Below are positions 9,153 through 17,712 of a stretch of 37,244 nt of DNA, piece by piece. The position numbers were made by a program, and so were the translations under genes. The DNA is from an uncultured Gammaproteobacteria bacterium. Lineage in GTDB: Bacteria > Pseudomonadota > Gammaproteobacteria > Pseudomonadales > Litorivicinaceae. The stretch spans positions 1 to 37,244 of the forward strand of contig CAJWIY010000017.1 in NCBI GenBank assembly GCA_913042205.1, in the 5' to 3' direction. The number at the start of each line of letters is the position of its first letter. Within the stretch, counting starts at the first letter, position 1. The notes under the pieces are model-generated. The model was not told the origin of the DNA, made no database searches, and saw only the letters and a program-made list of their open reading frames with translations.

Positions 9153-10604
9153 CTAACGCAGATGAATGTTGATGGCCTTCAGCTGGGTATAGGCCAGCAT
9201 TTCCTCGAGACACTCCTCTCGGCCCAGTCCAGAATCTTTAAAGCCACCGAAGGGGACACCAGGATAGTGATCACTTGAGTTATTGATCCACACATAGCCG
9301 GCCTGAATTTCTTTGGACATTCTTAGGGCTTGGTTAATGTCGTTCGACAAAATCCCGGCAGTCAGACCGAAGTCGACTGAATTTGCGATATCGATAACCT
9401 GATCATTTTTCGACCAGGGTAATACCGATAGGATTGGGCCGAAGATTTCTTCGTTTGCTACCCTCATGCTGGGACTTACATCGGAGAATAGGGTCGGCCG
9501 GATAAAATATCCGTCTGGATGTGGCATGTTTTTGGGTATGCCTCCCGTGGTCATTTTAGCGCCTTCCGACAGACCTATGTCTAAGTATTCTCTCACCTTT
9601 TCGAAGTGGGGTTTGGTCGTAAGGCAGCCCATCTCGGTCTCGTGATCGGATGGAATTCCGAGAGTTAGTCCACGAAAAGATTCCGTTACACCCTCCACCA
9701 CGTCTTTGTAGATGCTCTCGTGAACCAGAAGACGGCTGGTCGAGCCGCAAGACTGGCCCGCGGTCCAGCTCAGATTCATACCTTTAACGGCTGTGGCTAT
9801 CGCAAAATCTATATCAACCTCTGGGCAAATAACCAGTGGATTTTTTCCACCAAGTTCAAGTAGGACAGACTTGACGGCACAGGAGGCGTCGGCCAGCACA
9901 GCTCTCCCAGTGGGTACACTTCCTACCAGACTGACGTTACGAACTTTTGGGTGTTGGGCCAGCGCGCTACCAGTCTCTCGGCCACCGTTTAAGATATTGA
10001 AAATTCCAGGAGGAAAAAAGTTTCCCGCAATCTCAGCTATCCGTAATGCACTAAGAGGGGTATGCTCCGACGGCTTGATTATTACCGCGTTTCCCGCAAT
10101 CAACGGTGCGACGCTTTTTATGCATGCGAACATAAATGGATGATTGAACGGAACAATTCGAGCGACGACACCCAGGGGTTCGCGGACAGAGAAATTAATT
10201 CGGTCTCCAGGACCAGGAAAAGACTCCCCTTTGATTTCGGGGGCAAGACCGGCGAATAGATCCATGACGGCTAGACTGATCTTCACGTCAATCTGCATGC
10301 CTTGGTATGGATTCCCAGTATCTAACGAGTCAAGTGTGGCTAAATCTTGGGCGTTTGCTTCGATAGCGTCGATAAATTTACGGACACACGAGACCCGCTC
10401 TCTAACGTCGGCTTTTGCCCAAGCAGGTTGTGTGTTCGATGCTTGTATTATCGCACGATTCACGATTTCCGCCGACGCGCCGCTGACTTCCATAAGCATT
10501 TCGCCCGTGGCAGGGTTTATCGATGTCAGTAAGCCATCACCGTCTTGGAATGCTCCGTTGAAAAAGAGTCCGGTATTTTCTGGAAGACAAGATAGGTTTG
10601 TCAT
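9153..10604 (-). CDS. NAD(P)-dependent aldehyde dehydrogenase
   Basis: Aldehyde dehydrogenase superfamily, 483 aa from the chosen start. It carries Asn154 (FNHPF), Lys177 (IKPSEHT), the general base Glu250 (ELGGKNP) and the nucleophile Cys286 (GQSCGST), with the C-terminal EEIFGP and PFGGFKDSGLGRE blocks intact. I chose the ATG at 10604, which has AGGA about nine bases upstream. An ATG 90 bases further up adds a non-family extension. Overall it looks like the betaine/aromatic aldehyde dehydrogenase group. It diverges from the TRAP operon across a 390-base gap, so it may be regulated with it. An alternative role is oxidation of alpha-ketoglutarate semialdehyde for the hexuronate cluster, but that is speculative. 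Confidence 0.93.
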   Translation of the reverse strand: MTNLSCLPENTGLFFNGAFQDGDGLLTSINPATGEMLMEVSGASAEIVNRAIIQASNTQPAWAKADVRERVSCVRKFIDAIEANAQDLATLDSLDTGNPYQGMQIDVKISLAVMDLFAGLAPEIKGESFPGPGDRINFSVREPLGVVARIVPFNHPFMFACIKSVAPLIAGNAVIIKPSEHTPLSALRIAEIAGNFFPPGIFNILNGGRETGSALAQHPKVRNVSLVGSVPTGRAVLADASCAVKSVLLELGGKNPLVICPEVDIDFAIATAVKGMNLSWTAGQSCGSTSRLLVHESIYKDVVEGVTESFRGLTLGIPSDHETEMGCLTTKPHFEKVREYLDIGLSEGAKMTTGGIPKNMPHPDGYFIRPTLFSDVSPSMRVANEEIFGPILSVLPWSKNDQVIDIANSVDFGLTAGILSNDINQALRMSKEIQAGYVWINNSSDHYPGVPFGGFKDSGLGREECLEEMLAYTQLKAINIHLR

Positions 10605-10993
10605 TATTGTTGATCCTGATAACAAAAAAGGCCAGACCGTAAGCTGCCTTGATGGAACGCAGTCCAATCCAGCTACGAACATACCCGGTTCCACGAGGCG
10701 CTGGGGAAGGCCAGTAAATACCTATGCCAACTAGTTCCAAGTAGTGAGGCGGCCAGGGGTTCGTTCCCGTCACTCAGTAAATTTTTTTTCGTTTTGAGTG
10801 TCAAGAATTCGCTGATCGGGTACGAGTTTGATCTGATTTGGGACTTATCCACAAATAATTTGTCTTTTCGTCACCAAAACTGGCGTGATACCTGTCTTTC
10901 CGGAGAATGGGGGTTGCGATTTTTCGTTAGTTTTGAGTAACTGTTGCTCGATCTTAACGTTTCAATAATTCAAAAAATAAGAGGATAATAAAA
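10605..10993. promoter_or_regulatory. divergent promoter region between ALDH and dctPQM
   Basis: About 390 bases without a supported gene, between a minus-strand and a plus-strand unit. It contains two small inverted repeats: CACTCA (10771-10776) with TGAGTG (10795-10800), and ACAAATAATTTGT (10851-10863). GTTTTGAGT occurs twice, near 10791 and 10931. These could be regulator sites, but no regulator gene is adjacent and no family is assigned. Confidence 0.4.
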
Positions 10994-11956
10994 ATGAACA
11001 AGTATATTGCGTCATGCGCCGCGGTACTTTTTGTTGTCTCTGCGCAGGCAGCAGAACTAAATATGCTATCGAGTTGGAACACCAACTATGCGGGCGCGAA
11101 GTACACGGTCCCTAAGTTCGCCGAGATGGTCAAAGAAAGGGTCCCCGATCTAACTCTTGACGTGAAGGGCCCTGAAGCAGTGTCCCCCTTCGAACAGTTA
11201 GAGCCGGTTCAGGCTGGTCTTTACCAATTCGTATACACACACGGTGGCTATCATTACGGTACGACTGGGATAGGCATGGGTATGGACGGCGTTGATGGTG
11301 ATCCTGACAAGCGTCGTGCCTCAGGGATCTGGGACTTCGTTGACAAGAGCTACAATGAGATCGGCCTGAAGCTTATCGCGATGCCTACGTCTGGTGACGG
11401 GTATCACATGGTACTTAAGAAACCAATTGGCTCCTCGGGCGGGCTAGATGGGGCCAAAGTAAGGGGGACGCCTGTCTACAAGGCCTTGATTGAGCACCTA
11501 GGTGGCTCCTTGGTGGTGCTGCCACCCGCAGAAATTTACTCTGCCCTCGACAAAGGAACGGTCGATGGAGCGGCGTGGCCTGTTCTGGGTGCGCTTGGAT
11601 TCAAGTGGTATGAGACCGCGGGTTATATGATGCGTCCACGCTTTGGCGATGTAACCCACCTAATCCTGATGAATCTCGGTGCTTGGAATAATCTTTCTTC
11701 AGCACAGCAATCAGCGCTCACTAAGGTCGGTATCGATTTGGAAAAAGAGACCTGGGGTCAATTCTACGGGCTTGCTGATACCGAGGTTGTGGAATTGAAG
11801 AAGCTTGGAATGAAGGAAACAAAGCTGGGAGCCAAGTTCGCAAATGATCTCCCTAAAGTTTTCTCGGACGGCTTGTTTGGTTTGGTGATAAAGAAAAACG
11901 GATCTCGAGGAGAAGAGTTCGCGGAATTGGCGCGAAGCGCTAAGTTAGCGCCTTAG
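10994..11956 (+). CDS. dctP: TRAP transporter substrate-binding protein DctP
   Basis: Periplasmic receptor of a TRAP transporter, 320 aa. The signal peptide spans about residues 1-19 and likely cleaves after AQA. The body has the DctP-type plan, including KVRGTPVYKALIEHLGGS, then PPAEIYSALDKGTVDGAAWP, which is the classic family segment contacting the ligand carboxylate. GAGG-type spacing before the ATG (AAGAGGATAATAAAA) supports the start at 10994. dctQ follows after six bases and dctM overlaps dctQ. The ligand is unknown. The SDR at the end of the operon and the divergent ALDH suggest a hydroxy- or keto-acid. Confidence 0.92.
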   Translation: MNKYIASCAAVLFVVSAQAAELNMLSSWNTNYAGAKYTVPKFAEMVKERVPDLTLDVKGPEAVSPFEQLEPVQAGLYQFVYTHGGYHYGTTGIGMGMDGVDGDPDKRRASGIWDFVDKSYNEIGLKLIAMPTSGDGYHMVLKKPIGSSGGLDGAKVRGTPVYKALIEHLGGSLVVLPPAEIYSALDKGTVDGAAWPVLGALGFKWYETAGYMMRPRFGDVTHLILMNLGAWNNLSSAQQSALTKVGIDLEKETWGQFYGLADTEVVELKKLGMKETKLGAKFANDLPKVFSDGLFGLVIKKNGSRGEEFAELARSAKLAP

Positions 11957-11962
11957 GATCTA

Positions 11963-12433
11963 ATGGAAAAAGTCATTCACAGTGCGACTCGGACGCTTTT
12001 GTACACGAGTGGCCTGTGCCTTTTCGGTATTGCCTGCATCACCGTCATGGAAATAATCCTAAGGTATGCAGGCAGCCCCACCTCCTGGGCCAATGATTTT
12101 GTCGGCTACGGCTTGGCGTTCTCTCTCTTCTTTGCATTCCCCGAGGTTACGCGCGTCAAGGGCCATGTCGCTATTACGTTTCTCACCGATAACCTTCCAA
12201 ACCGGCTCGTTCTGGTTAGGGTGATGAATGGGGTCGCCTTTCTCGTCGTTGCCGTGACTGTTTACATATCAATTCAGGTCTTTTTTGTTCAACTGGCGAC
12301 TGGTGTCCAGACAGTAAGTGCGACCCCTATACCTAAATACTGGTTGAATATTGGTCTTATCATGGGCCTCACGATCGCTGCTTTGGAGTTTCTTTTACAG
12401 ATTCTTCGATCGGGCTCGGAACAAGATGGCTGA
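11963..12433 (+). CDS. dctQ: TRAP transporter small permease DctQ
   Basis: Small membrane subunit, 156 aa, with four hydrophobic segments (about 15-32, 48-66, 85-108 and 128-150). The pattern YAGSPTSWANDFVGYGLAF early in the protein is typical of DctQ (R/Y-x-x-x-x-x-WxxE/D). It starts six bases after dctP and overlaps the start of dctM by eight bases, indicating tight coupling of the three subunits. Confidence 0.9.
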   Translation: MEKVIHSATRTLLYTSGLCLFGIACITVMEIILRYAGSPTSWANDFVGYGLAFSLFFAFPEVTRVKGHVAITFLTDNLPNRLVLVRVMNGVAFLVVAVTVYISIQVFFVQLATGVQTVSATPIPKYWLNIGLIMGLTIAALEFLLQILRSGSEQDG

Positions 12434-13700
12434 TTTAATGATCGTCGCGACGATCGCGTTGATTCTTTTGCTCGTCTCAGGTCTTCCGATATTCCTCGTG
12501 TTTCTGACGGTTAACGCGGCCATCGTGTTGTTTAAAATAGGACCATCTGGATACGGCATGTTTGTGAACAGCATGTTGAATACAGCCACGACACAAGCGC
12601 TTGCCACGATTCCATTATTTATTCTGATGGGTGAGATTATTTTTCGGGCAGGCGCCGTCGAGCGTTTATTCAAGAGCATACAGCTCGTCGTGGGATTTAT
12701 TCCGGGAAGACAAAACGTGGTTACGATGATGCTGGCGGCGGTTTTAAGCGCTTTATCGGGGGCCAGTATGGCCGTCGCAGCGATGCTTGGGCGGACCGTT
12801 CTACCCACCCTGTTAAATCAAGGCTACCCCAGAAAAATAAGCGCCGGTACTATTCTCGCCGGGGCGAGTCTTGCGCCGATCGTGCCACCCTCCGTGCTTG
12901 TGATCATTCTCGGCACTCTGGCCGAGGAATCTATCGCGAAACTATTGGTGGCGGGAATACTTCCAGGTTTGTTCCTCGCGATTATCTTTACCGGTTTTAT
13001 CATATTTAGGTCAAGCGGCTTTGACCAAGGCTCAGACGTTGACCAAGGTGATGCCTCGCCTTTCAAAGACACAATGCCGTTACTATTTCTAATTGCTTTA
13101 GTGTTGGGGGCGATACTCACCGGTATTGCCACGCCAACAGAGGCGGCATCTGTCGGGGTCTTGGGGTCACTGTGCGTCGCTCGCTTGTATAACAGTCTGA
13201 ACCTAGATCTCCTCGTTGAGTCGATATTTGAGTCCGCAAAACTTGGGTGCATGATCATTCTGATCATGATCTGTGCCAAGTTCTTCTCACAATTGCTGGC
13301 TATGAGCGGGATCGCTGGAGGACTTCAGTCTCTCCTCGCGATGTTTTCTGATTCCCCGTATCTGCTACTGTTTGTCGTTATGATTGTCCCATTCGTGCTC
13401 TGCATGTTGATCGATCAGATCGCGTTGCTATTGATTATCGTCCCGCTTTACAAATCACTAATGGACTTGATGCCTGTCGAGCCGCTGGTCTTCTGGTTTT
13501 TACTCTTGGTTAACATAACGGTCGGTGGCATAACACCCCCCTTCGGCTATACGTTATTTGCACTAAAGGGCGCGACGACTCTTGTCTCGATGCAAGATAT
13601 TTATCGTTCTGTTTTGCCGTTCGTAATGATTTACTTTTTCTTCTGCATCCTGCTCGTGTTGAACCCCTGGATCGTCACGCTAATACCGAGCTTACTTTGA
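12426..13700 (+). CDS. dctM: TRAP transporter large permease DctM
   Basis: Large TRAP permease of about 424 aa with roughly eleven to twelve hydrophobic segments. Family blocks are present: PLFILMGEIIFRAG, LSGASMAVAAMLGRTVLP, the LAPIVPPSVLVIILGTLAE segment, GIATPTEAASVGVLGS, and near the C-terminus the VNITVGGITPPFGYTLFALKG stretch. I chose the ATG at 12426, eight bases inside the end of dctQ, because the upstream extension reads through dctQ in another frame. An SDR gene follows after 13 bases and is probably co-transcribed. Confidence 0.93.
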   Translation: MADLMIVATIALILLLVSGLPIFLVFLTVNAAIVLFKIGPSGYGMFVNSMLNTATTQALATIPLFILMGEIIFRAGAVERLFKSIQLVVGFIPGRQNVVTMMLAAVLSALSGASMAVAAMLGRTVLPTLLNQGYPRKISAGTILAGASLAPIVPPSVLVIILGTLAEESIAKLLVAGILPGLFLAIIFTGFIIFRSSGFDQGSDVDQGDASPFKDTMPLLFLIALVLGAILTGIATPTEAASVGVLGSLCVARLYNSLNLDLLVESIFESAKLGCMIILIMICAKFFSQLLAMSGIAGGLQSLLAMFSDSPYLLLFVVMIVPFVLCMLIDQIALLLIIVPLYKSLMDLMPVEPLVFWFLLLVNITVGGITPPFGYTLFALKGATTLVSMQDIYRSVLPFVMIYFFFCILLVLNPWIVTLIPSLL

Positions 13701-13713
13701 CAAGGAAATCTAG

Positions 13714-14436
13714 ATGACATCGTCAGTTATTTGCATCACTGGAGCCTCACAGGGAATTGGGAGGGGGATAGCCGATTATTTTACTGAGCTCGGGCATTGC
13801 GTGTTTAATCTCGATGTAAAGCCATCACCGGATTCGTCGGAGGCCCTTAAGAGCCTGTATTTGGATATCACGGATTACGAGGCCTGTAATACATCGTTTG
13901 CCCAAATTGGGGCGGACCACGGGCGTATTGACGCTCTCATCAATTGTGCCTCAATTTTTTCAACTTTGACCATGAAGCCCTTCTGGGAAATTGAATCTGC
14001 TGACTGGGACCAGGTCATTGATGTCAATTTGAAGGGTACGTTTAACACGTGTAAAGCGGCGCTTCCCTGGTTGAAACAATCGGGTGTGGGCCGGATCATT
14101 AATTTCTCGTCGGCTGTAGTGCCGATGGGGAGACCTAACTACTTGCATTACGTGAGCTCCAAGGCAGGAGTTCAGGGTCTTACCCGTGCAATGGCACGTG
14201 AGGTCGGAGACTTCGATATCACGGTCAACGCCATCCTGCCCGGAGCCACTGTCACTGAGGTGCCCAGGGAGACTGTCTCACCCGACCAAATGAAGGCCAT
14301 GATTCAGGCCCGTTGCATAAAACGCCCCCAAGAAGTATCAGACCTGACCGGACTGGTCGGATTTTTGTGCTCTGACGAAGCGGGTTTCATAACCGGTCAA
14401 TCATTTGTTGTCGATGGCGGTCTGGTGGTTACCTGA
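13714..14436 (+). CDS. short-chain dehydrogenase/reductase in TRAP operon
   Basis: Classical SDR, 240 aa. It has the cofactor motif TGASQGIG (9-16), Asp35 after the second strand (NAD preference likely), INCAS in place of NNAG, Ser132/133 and the catalytic Tyr146/Lys150 (YVSSK), with FVVDGG near the end. A clear AAGGAAA ribosome-binding site lies before the ATG at 13714, only 13 bases after dctM. Linkage to the TRAP genes suggests it oxidises or reduces the imported compound, but the substrate is not identifiable. Confidence 0.9.
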   Translation: MTSSVICITGASQGIGRGIADYFTELGHCVFNLDVKPSPDSSEALKSLYLDITDYEACNTSFAQIGADHGRIDALINCASIFSTLTMKPFWEIESADWDQVIDVNLKGTFNTCKAALPWLKQSGVGRIINFSSAVVPMGRPNYLHYVSSKAGVQGLTRAMAREVGDFDITVNAILPGATVTEVPRETVSPDQMKAMIQARCIKRPQEVSDLTGLVGFLCSDEAGFITGQSFVVDGGLVVT

Positions 14437-14662
14437 TCACCAAAGACCCCGTTGAGATCGTTTTTCGATTGGCCTGATGCACAACAAAAGAACGAGCTAG
14501 GCCTTTTCTGAATACTTTCTGGGGTCTGGGTCTTTGACCAGAAAATGGTTTGCGGTAAGTGAATCTTTGCCACGAAAGCTTTTCAAGACGCTCGGTCGAT
14601 TTTGTGAAATTAAGTGCCTTTGACGGTTTAAATCAATTCATACTTAATTCATACTTAGTCAC
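14437..14662. repeat. intergenic region with inverted and tandem repeats
   Basis: Non-coding stretch of 226 bases. CAAAGACCC (14441-14449) is inverted as GGGTCTTTG (14528-14536). GGCCT (14471-14475) and AGGCC (14499-14503) followed by TTTTC may form a weak terminator for the SDR gene. An exact tandem 11-mer, AATTCATACTT, occupies 14635-14645 and 14646-14656, just before the integrase remnant. Confidence 0.5.
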
Positions 14663-14962
14663 ATGACAAGACGTAACCGACAGGATTATCTGACCAAGAA
14701 TCGCCGGTCACCAAACTGGTATCTGAATTTTCGTGTTCCGGAGACCCATCAGCATGTTTCGGAGTTTGAGGGCAGGCGCGTTTACCAGATATCAACCAAA
14801 ACCTCTGATTATAACAGTGCTTGTAACTACAGGGACGCCTTCTTCACGGTTTTTAAACTCTTTGGCTATGGCATCGATGGGTCCAAGCCAGAAACTCAAC
14901 AAGATCACTTCTCTGGGGTCGAGGGGCTGACCTTGTATGACGATACCGATATCATAGATTAG
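14663..14962 (+). pseudogene. tyrosine-recombinase N-terminal remnant (DUF6538-like)
   Basis: Reading frame of 99 aa whose start (MTRRNRQDYLTKNRRSPNWY, then LNFRVPE and a GRRVYQISTKTSDYNSA segment) resembles the N-terminal DUF6538-type region of phage-like integrases. No core-binding or catalytic domain (R-H-x-x-R-Y) follows in any frame before the chromate transporter. I therefore read it as a truncated integrase, although an orphan small protein of this type cannot be excluded. The stop at 14960-14962 is followed by a short AT-rich gap. It may mark an old integration point between the TRAP operon and the chrA pair. Confidence 0.55.
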
Positions 14963-15056
14963 ATTCCTATATACTTCATACATTACTCGATGCATAACGT
15001 CACCGACAAGTCTACAATCTACCAATGATTATCCCTCAAACGTGAGTGAGCAGTAA

Positions 15057-15650
15057 TTGAAGAATCAGAATAAACAATCCCAATTACCAATACAGAGTAT
15101 ATGTTGGTTATTTTTTGTTTTGGGTTGTACCTGTTTCGGCGGAATGTGGGCCGCGATTGACCGGCTACAGCGAGAGCTGGTTGAGCGCAGAAAACTGTTA
15201 ACCACCGATGATCAAAAATCATTGATGCTAGCAGCCGCGATGATTCCGGCTCCCAAGTTTCTTGCGTTCGCGGTAATGGTTGGATATCGGGTTGGTGGGA
15301 TATGGGGAGCAGTTGGATCCTCGGTCGCCATCCTTTTACCCGGTACTTTGATCGTGATTGCCGCATGTGTGCTAACCATTACAGCATCTGAACACCCGGC
15401 ATTGGCTATTGTTCAACGGTACGTGGGTCTCGGCGTAATCGGGCTGCTTGCGGGTAACGCGGTCAGGATGTTCGTCGGCGAAGGGCTTGACCGAGATTCA
15501 ATTCTGTTCGGCTTGGTGATCTGTTTGGGAATTCCAGTCTACGTGATCCTACACGAAGGGTCGCTCATCATCGCAGCCTGCGCGAGCCTTGTGCTTGGTT
15601 CATTAACGATTCGGAGTGACACACGGCCTGGATCAGCCGATGTCGAATAA
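15057..15650 (+). CDS. chromate transporter, N-terminal-half subunit (ChrA family)
   Basis: Short-chain ChrA-family protein of 197 aa. It carries the family signature FGGMWAAIDRLQRELVERRKLL near residues 23-44 and the conserved AAAMIPAPKFLAFAVMVGYR segment, where the usual P-G-P is P-A-P. The start is TTG at 15057, with GAGTGAG upstream; no ATG fits the family N-terminus. It overlaps the second-half gene by 11 bases. The two probably form a heterodimer equivalent to one long ChrA. Long-chain ChrA proteins export chromate, while short pairs are often of unproven specificity. Confidence 0.85.
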   Translation: MKNQNKQSQLPIQSICWLFFVLGCTCFGGMWAAIDRLQRELVERRKLLTTDDQKSLMLAAAMIPAPKFLAFAVMVGYRVGGIWGAVGSSVAILLPGTLIVIAACVLTITASEHPALAIVQRYVGLGVIGLLAGNAVRMFVGEGLDRDSILFGLVICLGIPVYVILHEGSLIIAACASLVLGSLTIRSDTRPGSADVE

Positions 15651-16170
15651 CGCCTCTTTGCTAGTTGAGATCCTTGCCGTGATTGCCTTTAGTACCCTAT
15701 TTTCTTTGGGTGGCGGGAATGGACAGCTTGCGATCATCCAGGATTACTGGGTAGATCCGGGTATATTAAGTCCCGCCCTTTTCGCATGGGCCTACGCAAT
15801 CGGTAACCTTGTTCCGGGCCCAAAGTGTAGCTTCGTCGCTGGTATTGGTTACTTCTTGGCGGGATTCCCCGGTGCGTTGGTTTGCTTGGTGGGCATCTCC
15901 ATACCGACCGTCATCGGAGCGTCTCTGGCGGCGCATTGGCACGATCATCTTAAGCGGTATGTTGCACTGTTCATTCCTGCGTCTGGGTATGTGATCGCAG
16001 GGATGATGCTAACGGCGGGGACTGGTCTCGCGCTAAACATCACGATCGATCCGGTCGAGTATGTTTTTGTGGCGTTGATCGTTTTAGGGGTGTGGCTCAA
16101 GCGCTGGGATCCGGGGGTTGTGGTCCTATGTTCCGCGGGAATCGGAGTCCTTATTCATTTGTCTGGGTGA
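15640..16170 (+). CDS. chromate transporter, C-terminal-half subunit (ChrA family)
   Basis: Second ChrA-type half, 176 aa from the ATG at 15640. The family block FSLGGGNGQLAIIQDYWV and the NLVPGPKCSFVAGIGYFLAG segment (P-G-P motif) are clear, followed by several hydrophobic helices. The ATG lies inside the end of the preceding gene (11-base overlap), so translation is probably coupled. A longer in-frame start at 15616 exists but is less likely. No chrB-type regulator is adjacent. Confidence 0.87.
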   Translation: MSNNASLLVEILAVIAFSTLFSLGGGNGQLAIIQDYWVDPGILSPALFAWAYAIGNLVPGPKCSFVAGIGYFLAGFPGALVCLVGISIPTVIGASLAAHWHDHLKRYVALFIPASGYVIAGMMLTAGTGLALNITIDPVEYVFVALIVLGVWLKRWDPGVVVLCSAGIGVLIHLSG

Positions 16171-16291
16171 CAAGTCCTTTTTTGATTGTAGCTGTATTTT
16201 TACGGTGAGATGGGATCGGTATGAGTCCCCTCATCATGTTTCGATTAACCTTTCCAAAGAGACGACGAACTACACCAAAGGACTGAGCTTT

Positions 16292-16714
16292 ATGAACGAA
16301 GGTAGTTATCAGACTTTCAAATACCAGAAACCATCTGATATGCCCGGTGGCAAGGCTATCGTTCAACTCGCGGGCAGCGATATTATTCGCGGCAGGGTGC
16401 AAGTCGTGCGCGAGGGTGGTGAGAATAATCTCCATTCCCATCGTGGTATGGACGGCTTCTGGATGGTGCTCGCAGGACGAGTTCGATTTTACGGGCCAGG
16501 CGATGCACTGATTGGTGAGTTTGGTAAGTATGAGGGGATACTGATCCCGCGCGGTGAGCAGTATTGGTTCGAAAGTGCCTCGGATGACGAAGAGCTTGAG
16601 ATATTGCAGATGGCAGGTTTTGAGAAGGGTGCAAAGATTGAACGTGTCGACGCTGAACCGCAAAAGCTGTCGGTGGAATCGGTGTACGTAAGAGAGGTTA
16701 CACAGAACCGCTAA
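16292..16714 (+). CDS. cupin-domain protein
   Basis: Single-domain cupin of 140 aa. Motif 1 is visible as His48-x-His50 followed by Asp54 where many cupins have Glu (HSHRGMDGFWMVLAG), and the second motif as RGEQYWFES near residue 90. It could be a metal-binding isomerase, dioxygenase-like or sensory cupin. I took the ATG at 16292, because the upstream open frame overlaps chrA and has no cupin character. It is the first of four plus-strand genes, with the Pht5-like gene starting 27 bases downstream. A co-function with that gene is inferred. Confidence 0.8.
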   Translation: MNEGSYQTFKYQKPSDMPGGKAIVQLAGSDIIRGRVQVVREGGENNLHSHRGMDGFWMVLAGRVRFYGPGDALIGEFGKYEGILIPRGEQYWFESASDDEELEILQMAGFEKGAKIERVDAEPQKLSVESVYVREVTQNR

Positions 16715-16741
16715 TCGGCGGGTTTGATCTGGAGGCAGTTC

Positions 16742-17710
16742 ATGGAGATCACGCTTGCTGTCGATCGATATGATCGACATTTTCCGTTTTTTGATGGCTC
16801 ATTATCTCATGACTTTGATTTGGATATTAAACCTTTTCAGGTCGGCCAAAGCGCCCATCTACAACATGGTACCGACAGGCACGAGTCTTTCCTAAGGGGA
16901 CAGTATGATGTCGCCGAATTTTCAATGTCGTCTTTTCTGGCGGCGAAAACCAGAGGTTATCCCATCGTGGGGATACCAGTTTTTCCAAGACGTTTATTCA
17001 GTACTAGTCAGATGTGGGTGAGTTTGGACTCACAGATGACTGAGCCCTCACATTTGATTGGACGGAGTGTCGCGCTTAGTGCATTCCAGACCACACTGTC
17101 GTTGCTCGCGAAGGGAGACCTCGAGTTTCATTACGAAGTGCCGTGGCGTTCGATTCATTGGAAGCTCACGACCAAGGAAAAAATACCACTAGAGCATGGT
17201 CCTGACGTTAGTGTTGAATTCATTGGCGAGCGTGACCGGTTGGGTGATCGGCTCCAGTCTGGCGAAATCGATGCGTTCTTCTTGCCCCACCCTCCAGCTA
17301 ACGTGATGAGTGGAGAGATTCCTGCAAGACGCCTGTTTCTAGACCCTGAATTGGAGGAGGAGCGTTACTTCGACGAAGTCGGCTCGTTTCCGATCATGCA
17401 CGTGATAGCCATTCAGGAATCATTGGCTAACAAAAGTCCCGGATTACCGTTGGAGCTAATGGAAATTTTTCATTCTGCGTTTGATATCGCTGAGGGTTAC
17501 TACGATGACCCTAACTGGTCTATGTTACCGGGCTGTAGGCATCAATTTGAGAGGGACCGGGAACGTTTCAAGCGCAAGGCATGGCTCCGTGGATTTGAGG
17601 CCAATCGGTCAAACGTCGATATGCTGATGCGGTACGCAGTCGACCAGGGAATTAGCGCAAAGTATATGCCGCCAGAGGCGCTATTCGCTGAGGTCACTTT
17701 GGAGACTTAG
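16742..17710 (+). CDS. 4,5-dihydroxyphthalate decarboxylase-like protein (second Pht5-like copy)
   Basis: Second Pht5-like protein, 322 aa from the ATG at 16742, which has GGAGG six bases upstream. It shares family blocks with the copy at 5234-6223: YDVAEFSMSSFLA, VGIPVFPRRLFS, SGEIDAFFLPHPP and GSFPIMHVIAI. It also carries a C-terminal VDQGISAKYMPPEALF block, equivalent to QQGISHRQFTPEEIF in the other copy. It has no signal peptide. Overall divergence is large, so the two probably act on different substrates. Neighbours are a cupin and an ornithine-cyclodeaminase-like protein. Confidence 0.75.
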   Translation: MEITLAVDRYDRHFPFFDGSLSHDFDLDIKPFQVGQSAHLQHGTDRHESFLRGQYDVAEFSMSSFLAAKTRGYPIVGIPVFPRRLFSTSQMWVSLDSQMTEPSHLIGRSVALSAFQTTLSLLAKGDLEFHYEVPWRSIHWKLTTKEKIPLEHGPDVSVEFIGERDRLGDRLQSGEIDAFFLPHPPANVMSGEIPARRLFLDPELEEERYFDEVGSFPIMHVIAIQESLANKSPGLPLELMEIFHSAFDIAEGYYDDPNWSMLPGCRHQFERDRERFKRKAWLRGFEANRSNVDMLMRYAVDQGISAKYMPPEALFAEVTLET

Positions 17711-17712
17711 AG

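Noticed and set aside
9033-9278. Plus-strand 81-codon frame after the Atm1-type gene
   Set aside because: Overlaps the end of the aldehyde dehydrogenase gene, has no family features, and its first bases overlap the exporter stop.
14437-14662. Search for a tRNA acting as an integration site beside the integrase remnant
   Set aside because: No cloverleaf or TTCGANTC-type T-arm was found in the spacer.
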